NCBI GenBank assembly: GCA_018241525.1
Contig: JAFEDR010000013.1
Location: forward strand, 96,404 to 160,403
Reading direction: 5' to 3'
From: Pseudomonadota bacterium
GTDB taxonomy: Bacteria > Pseudomonadota > Gammaproteobacteria > Steroidobacterales > Steroidobacteraceae
Length of the DNA stretch: 64,000 nt
Shown: piece after piece, positions 45,126-53,420 of the stretch
Position numbering within the stretch: position 1 is the first letter of the stretch
Layout of the letters: every line of letters starts with the position of its first letter
Notes under the pieces: model-generated
Database searches by the model: none
What the model saw: only the letters and a program-made list of their open reading frames with translations
Told to the model about the DNA's origin: nothing
Made by a program: the position numbers and the translations under genes

Positions 45126-47657
45126 GTGCCGCCGGCGCTGCCGTCGCTGCCGATCCTCGAGGCGCTGCCGGCGCTCGCGGCGGCGCTCGCCGCGCATCCG
45201 GCCGCGGTGCTTGAGGCGCCGCCGGGCGCCGGCAAGAGCACGGTCGTGCCGCTCGCGCTGCTCGACGCCCCCTGGCTCGCCGCCCGCCGCATCGTGATGC
45301 TCGAGCCGCGCCGGCTCGCGGCGCGCGCGGTCGCGGCCCGGCTCGCCGCCACGCTCGGCGAGCCCGTCGGCCGGCAGGTCGGCTACCGGATGCGGCTCGA
45401 CACGCGCGTCGGACCCGAGACGCGCATTGAGGTCGTCACCGAGGGCATCCTGACGCGCCTGCTCGAGGCCGATCCCGCGCTCGAGCGCTACGGGCTCGTG
45501 ATCTTCGACGAGTTCCACGAGCGCAGCCTGGCCGCCGACCTCGGGCTCGCGCTCTGCCGTGACGCGCAGCGGCACCTGCGCCCGGAGCTGCGGCTGCTGG
45601 TGATGTCGGCGACGCTCGACGGCGAAGCCGTCGCGCGGCTGCTCGACGCGGCGCCGCGGATCACCAGCGCCGGCCGCCAGTTCCCGGTCGAGGTCCGCCA
45701 CGCGGCGCGCGAGCCGGAGCACCTGGAACGCGAGGTCGCGAACACCGTGCGCCGGGCGCTCGCCGAGGGCCCGGGCGATGCGCTCGTGTTCCTGCCGGGC
45801 GCCGCCGAGATCCGCCGCGTCGGCGAGAACCTCGCGGCCGGCGAGCTGCCGCGCGGCACCACGGTGCGGCCGCTCTACGGCGAGCTCGCCCCCGACGTGC
45901 AGGACGCGGCGCTCGCGCCGGCGGCCGCGGGCGAGCGCAAGGTGGTGCTCGCGACCAGCATCGCCGAGACCTCGCTGACCATCGAGGGCGTGCGGATCGT
46001 GGTCGACGCGGGGCTCGCGCGCCGGGCGCGCTTCGACCCGGGCAGCGGCATGAGCCGCCTCGAGACGCTGCCGGTGTCGCTGGCGAGCGCCGAGCAGCGG
46101 CGCGGCCGCGCCGGGCGACTCGCGCCCGGCACCTGCTACCGCGTCTACACGGCGGCTGCCGAGCGCCGCCTCGCCGCGGCGACGCCGGCGGAGATCCTGG
46201 AGGCGGACCTCGCGCCGCTGGTGCTCGACCTCGCGGCCTGGGGCAGCGCGCCCGACGCGCTCGGCTGGCTCGACCCGCCGCCCGCGGCGCACCTCGCGCA
46301 GGCGCGCAGCCTGCTGGCGCTGCTCGGTGCGCTCGACGGCGAGGGCCGCATCACGCCGCTCGGGCGGCGCCTCGCACGTCTCGGCGCGCATCCGCGGCTC
46401 GCGCGCATGCTGCTGGCGGCCCGCGGCGCGGCCGCGACCCGCCTCGCGGCGCAGCTCGCCGCGTTGCTCGGCGAGCGCGACATCGCCCGCACCCGCCCCG
46501 GCGAGCGCGACGCGGATCTCGCGAAGCGCCTCGAGCTGCTCGAGGGCCGGCCGGTGGCCGGCCTCGAGGCCGATCGCGGCGCGCTCGCGCGCGCACGGCG
46601 GCTCGCGTCCGCGTTCGAGCGCGAGCGGGCGGCGCTCGGCGATGCCGGGGGCGGCGCGCGGCTCGACGAGGCCGACCCGGGTCTGCTGCTCGCGCTCGCC
46701 TACCCGGACCGCGTCGCGCGGCGCCGCGGCGAGGGAGGGCGCTACCTGCTCGCGAACGGCCGCGGCGCCGCGTTCGCCGGGCCCGACGCGCTCGCGCGCC
46801 GCGAGTTCCTGGTGATCGCCGACCTCGACGCCGGCGAGCGCGAGGCGCGTATCCACCTCGCGGCGGCGGTCGAGCCGGTCGCGCTCGCGGCGCTGCCCGG
46901 CCTCGGCCTCGAGGAGCGCGAGCGGGTCGAGTGGGACCGCCGCGAGCAGGCGGTGATCGCGCGGCGCGAGCACCGCCTCGGCGCACTCCTGTTCGACGAG
47001 GCGCCGCTGCGCGGCGCGCACCCCGACGCCGAGGCGCGCGCGATGCTCGCCGGCGTCGCCGAGCTCGGCCTCGCGGCGCTGCCGTGGACGCCGGCCGCCG
47101 AGGCGCTGCGCGCGCGCGTCGCGTTCCTGCGAACGGCGCTGCCGCCGCCGGCGGCGGCGGCCTGGCCCGACTGGTCGGATGCGGCACTCGCGGCCTCGCT
47201 CGAGGACTGGCTCGCGCCGGCGCTCGGCGGCATCACCCGCCGCGACCACCTGGCGCGGCTCGACCTCGCGTCGATCCTCGCGGCGCGCCTCGAGCCCGGC
47301 CAGCGGCGCGCGCTCGAGACGCTCGCACCGACGCACCTCGTGGTGCCGAGCGGCTCGCGCGTACCGATCGACTACGCACCCGACCCGCCGCGGATCTCGG
47401 TGCGGCTGCAGGAGGTGTTCGGGCTCGCGGCGACGCCCGCGGTGGCCGACGGCCGGGTGCGACTCGCGATCGAGCTCTTGTCGCCGGCGCGGCGGCCGGT
47501 GCAGCTGACGCGTGATCTCGAGAGCTTCTGGGCGCGCGGCTACGCCGAGGTCCGCAAGGAGCTCAAGGGCCGCTACCCCAAGCACTACTGGCCGGACGAC
47601 CCGCGCGTCGCCGAGCCCACCGCGCGCGTGCGGCCGGGGACGCCGCGGCGTCGCTGA
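45126..47657 (+). CDS. hrpB: ATP-dependent helicase HrpB
   Basis: An 843-residue DEAH-box helicase of the HrpB family. Walker A is APPGAGKST (about residue 31), motif II DEFHERS, motif III SATL and motif VI RRGRAGRLAPG, followed by the long HrpB C-terminal domain (VPSGSRVPIDY and HYWPDDPRVAEPTARVRPG). HrpB is of uncertain function in RNA or DNA metabolism and its length fits. The GTG start at 45126 lies 11 bp after the MATE stop, without a strong ribosome-binding site. Confidence 0.96.
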   Translation: MPPALPSLPILEALPALAAALAAHPAAVLEAPPGAGKSTVVPLALLDAPWLAARRIVMLEPRRLAARAVAARLAATLGEPVGRQVGYRMRLDTRVGPETRIEVVTEGILTRLLEADPALERYGLVIFDEFHERSLAADLGLALCRDAQRHLRPELRLLVMSATLDGEAVARLLDAAPRITSAGRQFPVEVRHAAREPEHLEREVANTVRRALAEGPGDALVFLPGAAEIRRVGENLAAGELPRGTTVRPLYGELAPDVQDAALAPAAAGERKVVLATSIAETSLTIEGVRIVVDAGLARRARFDPGSGMSRLETLPVSLASAEQRRGRAGRLAPGTCYRVYTAAAERRLAAATPAEILEADLAPLVLDLAAWGSAPDALGWLDPPPAAHLAQARSLLALLGALDGEGRITPLGRRLARLGAHPRLARMLLAARGAAATRLAAQLAALLGERDIARTRPGERDADLAKRLELLEGRPVAGLEADRGALARARRLASAFERERAALGDAGGGARLDEADPGLLLALAYPDRVARRRGEGGRYLLANGRGAAFAGPDALARREFLVIADLDAGEREARIHLAAAVEPVALAALPGLGLEERERVEWDRREQAVIARREHRLGALLFDEAPLRGAHPDAEARAMLAGVAELGLAALPWTPAAEALRARVAFLRTALPPPAAAAWPDWSDAALAASLEDWLAPALGGITRRDHLARLDLASILAARLEPGQRRALETLAPTHLVVPSGSRVPIDYAPDPPRISVRLQEVFGLAATPAVADGRVRLAIELLSPARRPVQLTRDLESFWARGYAEVRKELKGRYPKHYWPDDPRVAEPTARVRPGTPRRR

Positions 47658-47672
47658 GTGCGCCGCCCCGGC

Positions 47673-48287
47673 TCAGTCTCGCGGCCGCATCAGCCGGTGC
47701 ACGAACACCCAGTAGAGCACGCCGAGCAGCGCGACCCCGCCGGCGAGCCAGAGCGAGACCCGGTGCAGGTCACCGGCGAGGAGCGCCTGGTCCTGGCCGG
47801 CGACGACGCCGACCCAGCACAGCACCGCGCTCCAGATCGCCGAGCCGGCGAGCGTGACGAGGCTGTAGCGCCCGAACGGCAGGCGCACGATACCGGCCGG
47901 CAGGCCGATCAGGTGGCGGATCACGGGCAGCAGCCGCGCCGCGAACACGCCGAAGGGGCCGTAGTGCGCCGACCAGCGCTCGGCCGCCTCGAGCTTCGCG
48001 GGCGTCACCAGCAAGTAGCGCCCGAAGCGCACGACCAGCGGGCGGCCGAGCAGCCGCGCGAGCCCGTACATCGCGCTCGCCCCGACCCACGAGCCGAGGG
48101 CCCCCGCGGCCACGAGGCCGGGCAGGCTCATGCGGCCGGTCGTCACCGCGAGGTGCGCGGCCGGCGGGATCACGAGTTCGGAGGGCAGCGGCACCACCGA
48201 GCTCTCGATCGCCATCAGCAGCGCCACGAGCCCGTAGCCGCCCTGGTCGAGCGCGCCGAGGTACCAGTCGATGAAGGCCTTGATCAC
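47673..48287 (-). CDS. DedA family membrane protein
   Basis: A 204-residue protein of the DedA/SNARE-associated family. It has about four TM or re-entrant helices with motifs VVPLPSELVIPPAA, GRYLLVTPAKLEAAERW and FAARLLPVIRHLIGLPAGI, where the conserved Glu and Arg residues of DedA proteins sit. DedA proteins act in membrane homeostasis and phospholipid (undecaprenyl phosphate) translocation. GTG 48287 is preceded by GGAG at 7 nt. Convergent with hrpB, divergent from the nucleotidase gene. Confidence 0.93.
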   Translation of the reverse strand: MIKAFIDWYLGALDQGGYGLVALLMAIESSVVPLPSELVIPPAAHLAVTTGRMSLPGLVAAGALGSWVGASAMYGLARLLGRPLVVRFGRYLLVTPAKLEAAERWSAHYGPFGVFAARLLPVIRHLIGLPAGIVRLPFGRYSLVTLAGSAIWSAVLCWVGVVAGQDQALLAGDLHRVSLWLAGGVALLGVLYWVFVHRLMRPRD

Positions 48288-48357
48288 GGCCGCGCTCCCG
48301 GATGTGCCGCGCCGCACCTTACCCGATAATGGTGGCTGCCGCCCGCCGGAGCCCGCC

Positions 48358-50175
48358 GTGACCCACCGTCGCCCGATCGCGCTCGCCGCGCTCAGCCTGC
48401 TCGCGCTCTGCGCCGGCGCCGCCTGGGGCCAGGCGTCGAGCGAGGTGCGCGCTCGCATCGACGGCGCGGCCGAGGTGACGTGGCGCTCGCCGGTGAGCGC
48501 GACGCGGCCGGTCGACGTCCGCATCCTCGGCCTCAACGACCTGCACGGCCAGCTCGAGGCGCGGCAGCGCGCGCAGGGCACCGACACGACGCGCCCGGTT
48601 GGCGGTGCGGCGGTGCTCGCGGCGTTCCTCGCCGAGGAGCGCGCCGCCGCGCCCGGGCGCACGCTGACGCTGATCGCCGGCGACTCGATCGGCGCGAGCG
48701 CGCTCGAGTCCGGGCTCTTGCACGATGAGCCGACGCTGGAGGTGCTCGACCAGCTCGTCGACGGCGACTGCCCGCGGCTGACGCGCGCCTGGGCGGACCG
48801 CGAGGCGCCGGCGGTCACGCGCTGCCGGATCCTCGCCACCGTCGGCAATCACGAGTTCGACCACGGCACCGCCGAGCTCGAGCGCCTGCTGTACGGCGGG
48901 CGCCGCGCCGACGAGCCAGGCGCCAAAGCCTGGCCCGGCCAGCGCATCCCGTACCTGGCGGCCAACCTCCGGCGCCGCGAGGGCGGCCGGCCATGGCTGC
49001 CGGCCGCGGCGATCGTCGAGCTCGCGGGGGTGCGCATCGGCATCGTCGGCGCCGTGACCGCCGAGACTCCCGCGCTCGTGATGGCGGACCAGGTCCGCGA
49101 CGTCGAGTTCCTGCCGGAGGCGGCCGCGATCAACGCCGCGGTGGCGGGCCTGCAGGAACACGGCGTGCACACGATCGTGCTGGTGATCCACGAGGGCCTG
49201 CAGGCACCGACCACGCCCGAGCCCGCACCGCTCGCGCCCGCCGAGCTGCACGGCCGGCTCGCGGCGGTGCTGGCGGCGCTCGACGGCGGCGTCGACGTCG
49301 TGGTCGCCGGCCACACGCACAAGGCACAGAACGTGCTGGTGCCGCTGCGCGACGGCCGCCTCGCGCTCGTCACCCAGGCGCGGGCCTACGGCACCGCCTA
49401 CAGTGCGATCGAGCTCACCCTCGACGCCGCCAGCGGCGCGGTGGTCGCGAAGTCGGCGCGCATCCTGACGACCTGGGGCGACGACGGCGCCGGCCAGAAG
49501 CCCGACCGCCGCGTCGCGCGGATCGTCGAGCGCGCGAGCAAGGCGACCGCGGCGATCAAGGACCGGCCGATCGGCTCGGCGGCGGCCGCGATCCGCCGCG
49601 GCGAGCCGTCCGACCCCGAGTCGGCGCTCGGCAACCTGGTGGCGGACGCCGAGCGTGCGGCCGCCGCCACGGACCTCGCGATCACCAACGCCGGCGGCAT
49701 CCGCAACGACATCGAGGCCGGCGCGATCACCTACGGCACGCTCTACAACGTGCACCCCTTCGGCAACCGGCTGGTGCGCGTGACGCTGACCGGCGCGCAG
49801 CTGCTGCGACTGCTCGAGCAGCAGTGGTCGGGCGGCAACGAGGCCGCGCCGCGCTTCCTGCGCATCGCGGGGCTGCGCTACGTCTACGACCTGGCGCTGC
49901 CGCCGGGCCAGCGGGTGGTGGCCGCGGACGACGCGCGCGGCGAGGCGATCGACCCGGCGCGCGCCTATCGCGTGGTCGTCAACGACTTCATCCTGCGCGG
50001 CGGCGACCACTACACGGTGCTGGCCGAGGGCACCGACCCGGCGCCGCTGATGACCGACCTCGAGGCGCTCGAGAACTACGTGCGCGCCGCCGCCGGGCCG
50101 GTCAAGGCCGCGCTCGACGGCCGCGCGCGGCCGTTCGCGGCGCGGGCCACGCCGCCCGCGGCGAGCGCGCGCTAG
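48358..50175 (+). CDS. Exported 5'-nucleotidase/metallophosphatase (UshA type)
   Basis: A 605-residue periplasmic hydrolase. It has a signal peptide (about 1-22), an N-terminal calcineurin-like metallophosphatase domain with ILGLNDLHGQLE, GDSIGAS, VGNHEFDHG and VVAGHTHKAQN (metal ligands) and a C-terminal 5'-nucleotidase domain (NAGGIRNDIEAG, NVHPFGN, NDFILRGGDHY). It cleaves nucleotides, probably for scavenging phosphate and nucleosides. The start is GTG 48358 with GGAG 6 nt upstream. Confidence 0.95.
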   Translation: MTHRRPIALAALSLLALCAGAAWGQASSEVRARIDGAAEVTWRSPVSATRPVDVRILGLNDLHGQLEARQRAQGTDTTRPVGGAAVLAAFLAEERAAAPGRTLTLIAGDSIGASALESGLLHDEPTLEVLDQLVDGDCPRLTRAWADREAPAVTRCRILATVGNHEFDHGTAELERLLYGGRRADEPGAKAWPGQRIPYLAANLRRREGGRPWLPAAAIVELAGVRIGIVGAVTAETPALVMADQVRDVEFLPEAAAINAAVAGLQEHGVHTIVLVIHEGLQAPTTPEPAPLAPAELHGRLAAVLAALDGGVDVVVAGHTHKAQNVLVPLRDGRLALVTQARAYGTAYSAIELTLDAASGAVVAKSARILTTWGDDGAGQKPDRRVARIVERASKATAAIKDRPIGSAAAAIRRGEPSDPESALGNLVADAERAAAATDLAITNAGGIRNDIEAGAITYGTLYNVHPFGNRLVRVTLTGAQLLRLLEQQWSGGNEAAPRFLRIAGLRYVYDLALPPGQRVVAADDARGEAIDPARAYRVVVNDFILRGGDHYTVLAEGTDPAPLMTDLEALENYVRAAAGPVKAALDGRARPFAARATPPAASAR

Positions 50176-50196
50176 CGCCGGGACGCCGCCCGCGCC

Positions 50197-50225
50197 TTGC
50201 CGGGCGCGGGCGCAACGCCTATAAG
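50197..50225 (+). promoter_or_regulatory. Sigma70-type promoter TTGCCG-N17-TATAAG
   Basis: TTGCCG (50197-50202), a 17-bp spacer and TATAAG (50220-50225). It is one of the clearest consensus promoters in the window, in the 148-bp gap before the membrane-protein gene at 50324. A GGTCGG/CCGACC hairpin follows in the leader (50225-50244). Confidence 0.6.
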
Positions 50226-50255
50226 GTCGGCTCCGCTTCCGACCGGAACGTGCCG

Positions 50256-50321
50256 ATGCCGCCGAGCCACCGCGCCGACCTCGCCGATCCTTTGGCCGCC
50301 CGCGCGCGCGCCGGAGCCTGA
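50256..50321 (+). CDS. Possible 21-aa leader peptide
   Basis: An ORF MPPSHRADLADPLAARARAGA after a short GGAA, between the promoter and the gene at 50324. It ends 3 nt before the next start, and that gene's ribosome-binding site (GGAG) lies inside it. This geometry suggests translational coupling, but there is no homology or other evidence, so it may be chance. Confidence 0.25.
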   Translation: MPPSHRADLADPLAARARAGA

Positions 50322-50323
50322 GC

Positions 50324-51049
50324 GTGCGCGTCCCGGCCGGTGTCGTCGCGGCGCTGCTGATCGGCGCCTGGCTCGCGAGCCTCGTACCCGGCAGCTGGCC
50401 CGCGGGCCTGCCGCACCTCGGCGCGGAGTGGTCACGCCATCTCGCGGCCGGCTGGCCGCCGCTGCTCGCGCTCGCGCCGTACGCACTCGCCTGGCTGCTG
50501 GTCGGTGACCTGCTGCGCGGCCTGCCCGGCGCGAGCCATGCCTGGCGCACGCTCGCGCTGCTCGCGGCCGTCGTGCTCGCGGTGCGCTTCAGCTGGCTCG
50601 CCGCGAGCGCGAGCAACGCCGAGCTCGCCGGTGCCGCGGTCGCGCTCGCCGTCTGGCCGCTCGCCGAGCGGATCGGCGAGCCGATGCGCGCGCGGCTGCT
50701 CGCGGTGCTGGTGGCCGGCGCGCTCGTGTTCACGCACCTGCTGCCGCTGGTCGCCTCCGGTCACGGCCACGGCATCCACTGGCTGCCGTTCACCGACGTC
50801 GCACCGGCCGGCGCGCACCTGCTGCTGCTCGCGCGGCTCGCGGCGAAATGCTTCTGGATCGGCGGGCTCGTCTGGCTGCTGGTCGGCGCCGGGCTCGGCC
50901 CGTTCGGTGCCGGGCTCGCGGCGGCGGCCGCGCTGCTGCTCGGCGCGGCGGCGCGCGCGAGCAGCGCCCCCGATGTCCAGTACGTGACGATGACGGACCC
51001 CGCGATCGCGCTGCTGACCGCGTTGCTGCTGCGCATCGCACGGCGCTGA
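50324..51049 (+). CDS. Polytopic membrane protein of unknown function
   Basis: A 241-residue, very hydrophobic protein with about six or seven TM helices. The segment FTHLLPLVASGHGHGIHWLPF has a His-rich, VanZ-like look (HWLPF), but it is not a firm match. It starts at GTG 50324, with GGAG 7 nt upstream. A sigma70-type promoter and a possible leader peptide lie in the 148-bp gap upstream. It does not overlap the lipid operon that follows 88 bp later. Confidence 0.75.
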   Translation: MRVPAGVVAALLIGAWLASLVPGSWPAGLPHLGAEWSRHLAAGWPPLLALAPYALAWLLVGDLLRGLPGASHAWRTLALLAAVVLAVRFSWLAASASNAELAGAAVALAVWPLAERIGEPMRARLLAVLVAGALVFTHLLPLVASGHGHGIHWLPFTDVAPAGAHLLLLARLAAKCFWIGGLVWLLVGAGLGPFGAGLAAAAALLLGAAARASSAPDVQYVTMTDPAIALLTALLLRIARR

Positions 51050-51137
51050 GGATCGTTGGGCGCCGCCGGGCGCCGCGCGCTTCGCTCGCATCGGCCGGCT
51101 TGCTACGCTTGACGCCCGCACCGTGCCCGGGTGTTCC

Positions 51138-51482
51138 ATGCGACCGCGCAACGCACTGTTCCTCCTCTTCGGCGGCATCCTGCTCGCGATGCTGGCGGTC
51201 ACCGGCTGGGCGAGCCTCGCGCAGCCGGTCTGGCAGTGGGGCGGACTCGTGCGCGGACCGGACCGCGCCTGGACGATCGCGACGCTGTTCGATGCCTACG
51301 GCGGGTTCCTGACGTTCTACGCCTGGGTGTACTTCCGCGAGCGCCCGGCCGGCCGGATCGGCTGGTTCGTCGGGATCATGCTGCTCGGCAACCTCGCGAT
51401 GGCGAGCTACATGCTGCGCGCGCTCGCGCGGCTCGGGCCGGAGGAGCCCATTGCGCGCCTCTGGGCGAGACCCGCGCCATGA
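51138..51482 (+). CDS. Small membrane protein, DUF1475-like
   Basis: A 114-residue protein with about three TM helices and the motif TLFDAYGGFLTFYAWVYFRER, matching DUF1475-type proteins as I recall them. It begins a three-gene operon with 4-nt (ATGA) overlaps: DUF1475, DUF1295, cyclopropane synthase-like. A candidate promoter (TTCGCT, N17, TACGCT with an extended TGC; 51081-51109) lies in the 88-bp gap upstream. GTG 51123 is an alternative start. Confidence 0.8.
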   Translation: MRPRNALFLLFGGILLAMLAVTGWASLAQPVWQWGGLVRGPDRAWTIATLFDAYGGFLTFYAWVYFRERPAGRIGWFVGIMLLGNLAMASYMLRALARLGPEEPIARLWARPAP

Positions 51483-52294
51483 GCACCGCGACGCTGCTCG
51501 TCCTCGGCACGCTCGCCGTCGTCGCGGTCATGCTGCTCCTGTGGCGCCTCGGCATCCGGCAGCGCAACTTCAGCTACGTCGACATCGGCTGGTCGGCGAA
51601 CTTCGCGCTGCTCGCGCTGCTCTACGGCGGGCTCGGCGCCGGCGCGCCACCGCGGCGCGCGCTGATCGCGGCGATGTACGCGCTCTGGGGGCTGCGGCTC
51701 GCCGCGCACCTCGCGCGGCGCATCCTCGGCGAGCCCGAGGAGGGCCGCTACGTCGACCTGCGCGCGCGCTGGGGCGCGGCCGGCGAGCGCGCGCTCAACG
51801 CGCGCATGCTGCAGTTCTACCTGCTGCAGGCCGGGCTCAACGTGCTGCTCGCCGTGCCGCTGCTGATCGCCTGCCAGAACCCGGCGCCGCGGCTCGCCCC
51901 GATCGAGTGGCTCGGCGCCGCCGTCTGGGCGGCCGGGCTCGCGCTCGAGAGCCTCGCCGACCGCCAGCTCGCGGCCTTCAAGGCCGACCCGGCGCAACGC
52001 GGGCGCGTCTGCGACGTCGGGCTCTGGCGCTACTCGCGCCACCCGAACTACTTCTTCGAGTGGACGATCTGGATCGGCTATGCGCTGGTCGCCCTCGGCT
52101 CGCCGCCGTGGGGCTGGGCCGGCCTCGCGATGCCGGCGCTGATGCTGCACTTCCTGCTGAACGTCACCGGCGTGCGCGCGACCGAGGCGCAGGCGCTGCG
52201 CTCGAAGGGCGAGGCCTATCGCGACTACCAGCGCCGCACCAGCGCGTTCGTACCTTGGCCACCTCGCCGGCCGCGCCCGGCGACGCCGCGATGA
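51479..52294 (+). CDS. DUF1295 membrane protein (steroid 5-alpha-reductase-like fold)
   Basis: A 271-residue protein with about six TM helices and DUF1295 signature motifs (NFSYVDIGWS, CDVGLWRYSRHPNYFFEW, TGVRATEAQALRSKGEAYRDYQ; the last split in the sequence). The family is related to steroid 5-alpha reductases and isoprenylcysteine methyltransferases (NAD(P)H or SAM-linked membrane enzymes). The ATG overlaps the upstream stop and its own stop overlaps the next start. Adjacent to a cyclopropane synthase-like gene, it probably modifies fatty-acyl lipids. Confidence 0.92.
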   Translation: MSTATLLVLGTLAVVAVMLLLWRLGIRQRNFSYVDIGWSANFALLALLYGGLGAGAPPRRALIAAMYALWGLRLAAHLARRILGEPEEGRYVDLRARWGAAGERALNARMLQFYLLQAGLNVLLAVPLLIACQNPAPRLAPIEWLGAAVWAAGLALESLADRQLAAFKADPAQRGRVCDVGLWRYSRHPNYFFEWTIWIGYALVALGSPPWGWAGLAMPALMLHFLLNVTGVRATEAQALRSKGEAYRDYQRRTSAFVPWPPRRPRPATPR

Positions 52295-53385
52295 GCGACG
52301 CAGCGGCGACCACCGACCTGTCGCAGCGGCTGCTCGAGCGCGGGCTCGTGCCGGACCGGCTGATCCGCGCCGGCATCCGCCGCCTGCTGCGCCAGCGGCT
52401 CGCGGAGGAGGATCGCGGCGACCCCGAGGCGCAGCAGGCGCACCTCGCGGCGCTGATCGCGACGCTGCGCGCGGGGCCGGTCGCGGTGCACACCGCGGCC
52501 GCGAACGAGCAGCACTACGAGCTGCCGCCGGCGTTCTTCGAGCAGGTGCTCGGCCGCCACCGCAAGTACTCGTGCTGCTACTACCGCCTCGACGGTCGCG
52601 GCGACGGCGCGATCGCGGGCGGCACCGACCTCGACTCGGCCGAGGCGGCGATGCTCGAGCTGACCGTGCAGCGCGCCCGGCTCGCCGACGGCGAGCGGAT
52701 CCTCGAGCTCGGCTGCGGCTGGGGCTCGCTGTCGCTCTTCGTCGCGGCGCGCTTCCCGAACGCGCGGATCACGGCGGTGTCGAACTCGCGCCCGCAGCGC
52801 GAGTACATCGAGGCGCGCGCCCGCGAGCGCGGCCTCACGAACCTGACCGTGCTCACCTGCGACGTGAACGTGCTCGAGTTCCCGGCCGGCACGAGCTTCG
52901 ACCGGGCGGTGTCGGTCGAGATGTTCGAGCACGTGCGCAACCACGAGCGGCTGATGGCGCGGATCGCCGGCTGGCTGCGGCCGGCCGGCACCCTCTTCGT
53001 GCACATCTTCACGCACGCGCGCTACGCCTACCCGTTCGAGGTGCGCGACGCCGACGACTGGATGGCGCGCTGGTTCTTCACGGGCGGGCTGATGCCGAGT
53101 GACGACCTGCTGCTGTACTTCCAGCGCGACCTCGCGCTGCTCGACCACTGGCAGGTCGACGGCCGCCACTACCAGCGCACCGCCGAGGACTGGCTCCAGA
53201 ACCTCGACCGCCGCGTGGCGGCGGTCGATCCGATCCTGCGCGACACTTACGGTGCGGCGGAGCTCACGCGCTGGCGGGTGCGCTGGCGGGTGTTCTTCAT
53301 GGCCTGCGCCGAGCTCTGGGGCTACGCCGGCGGGCGCGAGTGGCTCGTCTCCCACTACCTGTTCGAGCGTCCGACGCGGGCGTGA
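52291..53385 (+). CDS. Cyclopropane-fatty-acyl-phospholipid synthase-family methyltransferase
   Basis: A 364-residue SAM-dependent methyltransferase of the CFA synthase family. It shows the SAM motif LELGCGWGSLSLFVA, the acyl-binding loop region (ANEQHYELPPAFFEQVLG) and a C-terminal domain with HYQRTAEDWLQNLD. CFA synthase transfers a methylene to a cis double bond in membrane lipids; relatives make branched or furan fatty acids. The ATG overlaps the upstream gene stop. Third gene of the operon with the DUF1475- and DUF1295-like genes. Confidence 0.94.
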   Translation: MSDAAATTDLSQRLLERGLVPDRLIRAGIRRLLRQRLAEEDRGDPEAQQAHLAALIATLRAGPVAVHTAAANEQHYELPPAFFEQVLGRHRKYSCCYYRLDGRGDGAIAGGTDLDSAEAAMLELTVQRARLADGERILELGCGWGSLSLFVAARFPNARITAVSNSRPQREYIEARARERGLTNLTVLTCDVNVLEFPAGTSFDRAVSVEMFEHVRNHERLMARIAGWLRPAGTLFVHIFTHARYAYPFEVRDADDWMARWFFTGGLMPSDDLLLYFQRDLALLDHWQVDGRHYQRTAEDWLQNLDRRVAAVDPILRDTYGAAELTRWRVRWRVFFMACAELWGYAGGREWLVSHYLFERPTRA

Positions 53386-53420
53386 CGTCAGCCGCGGCGC
53401 GCGGCATCATCGCGGGGCGC

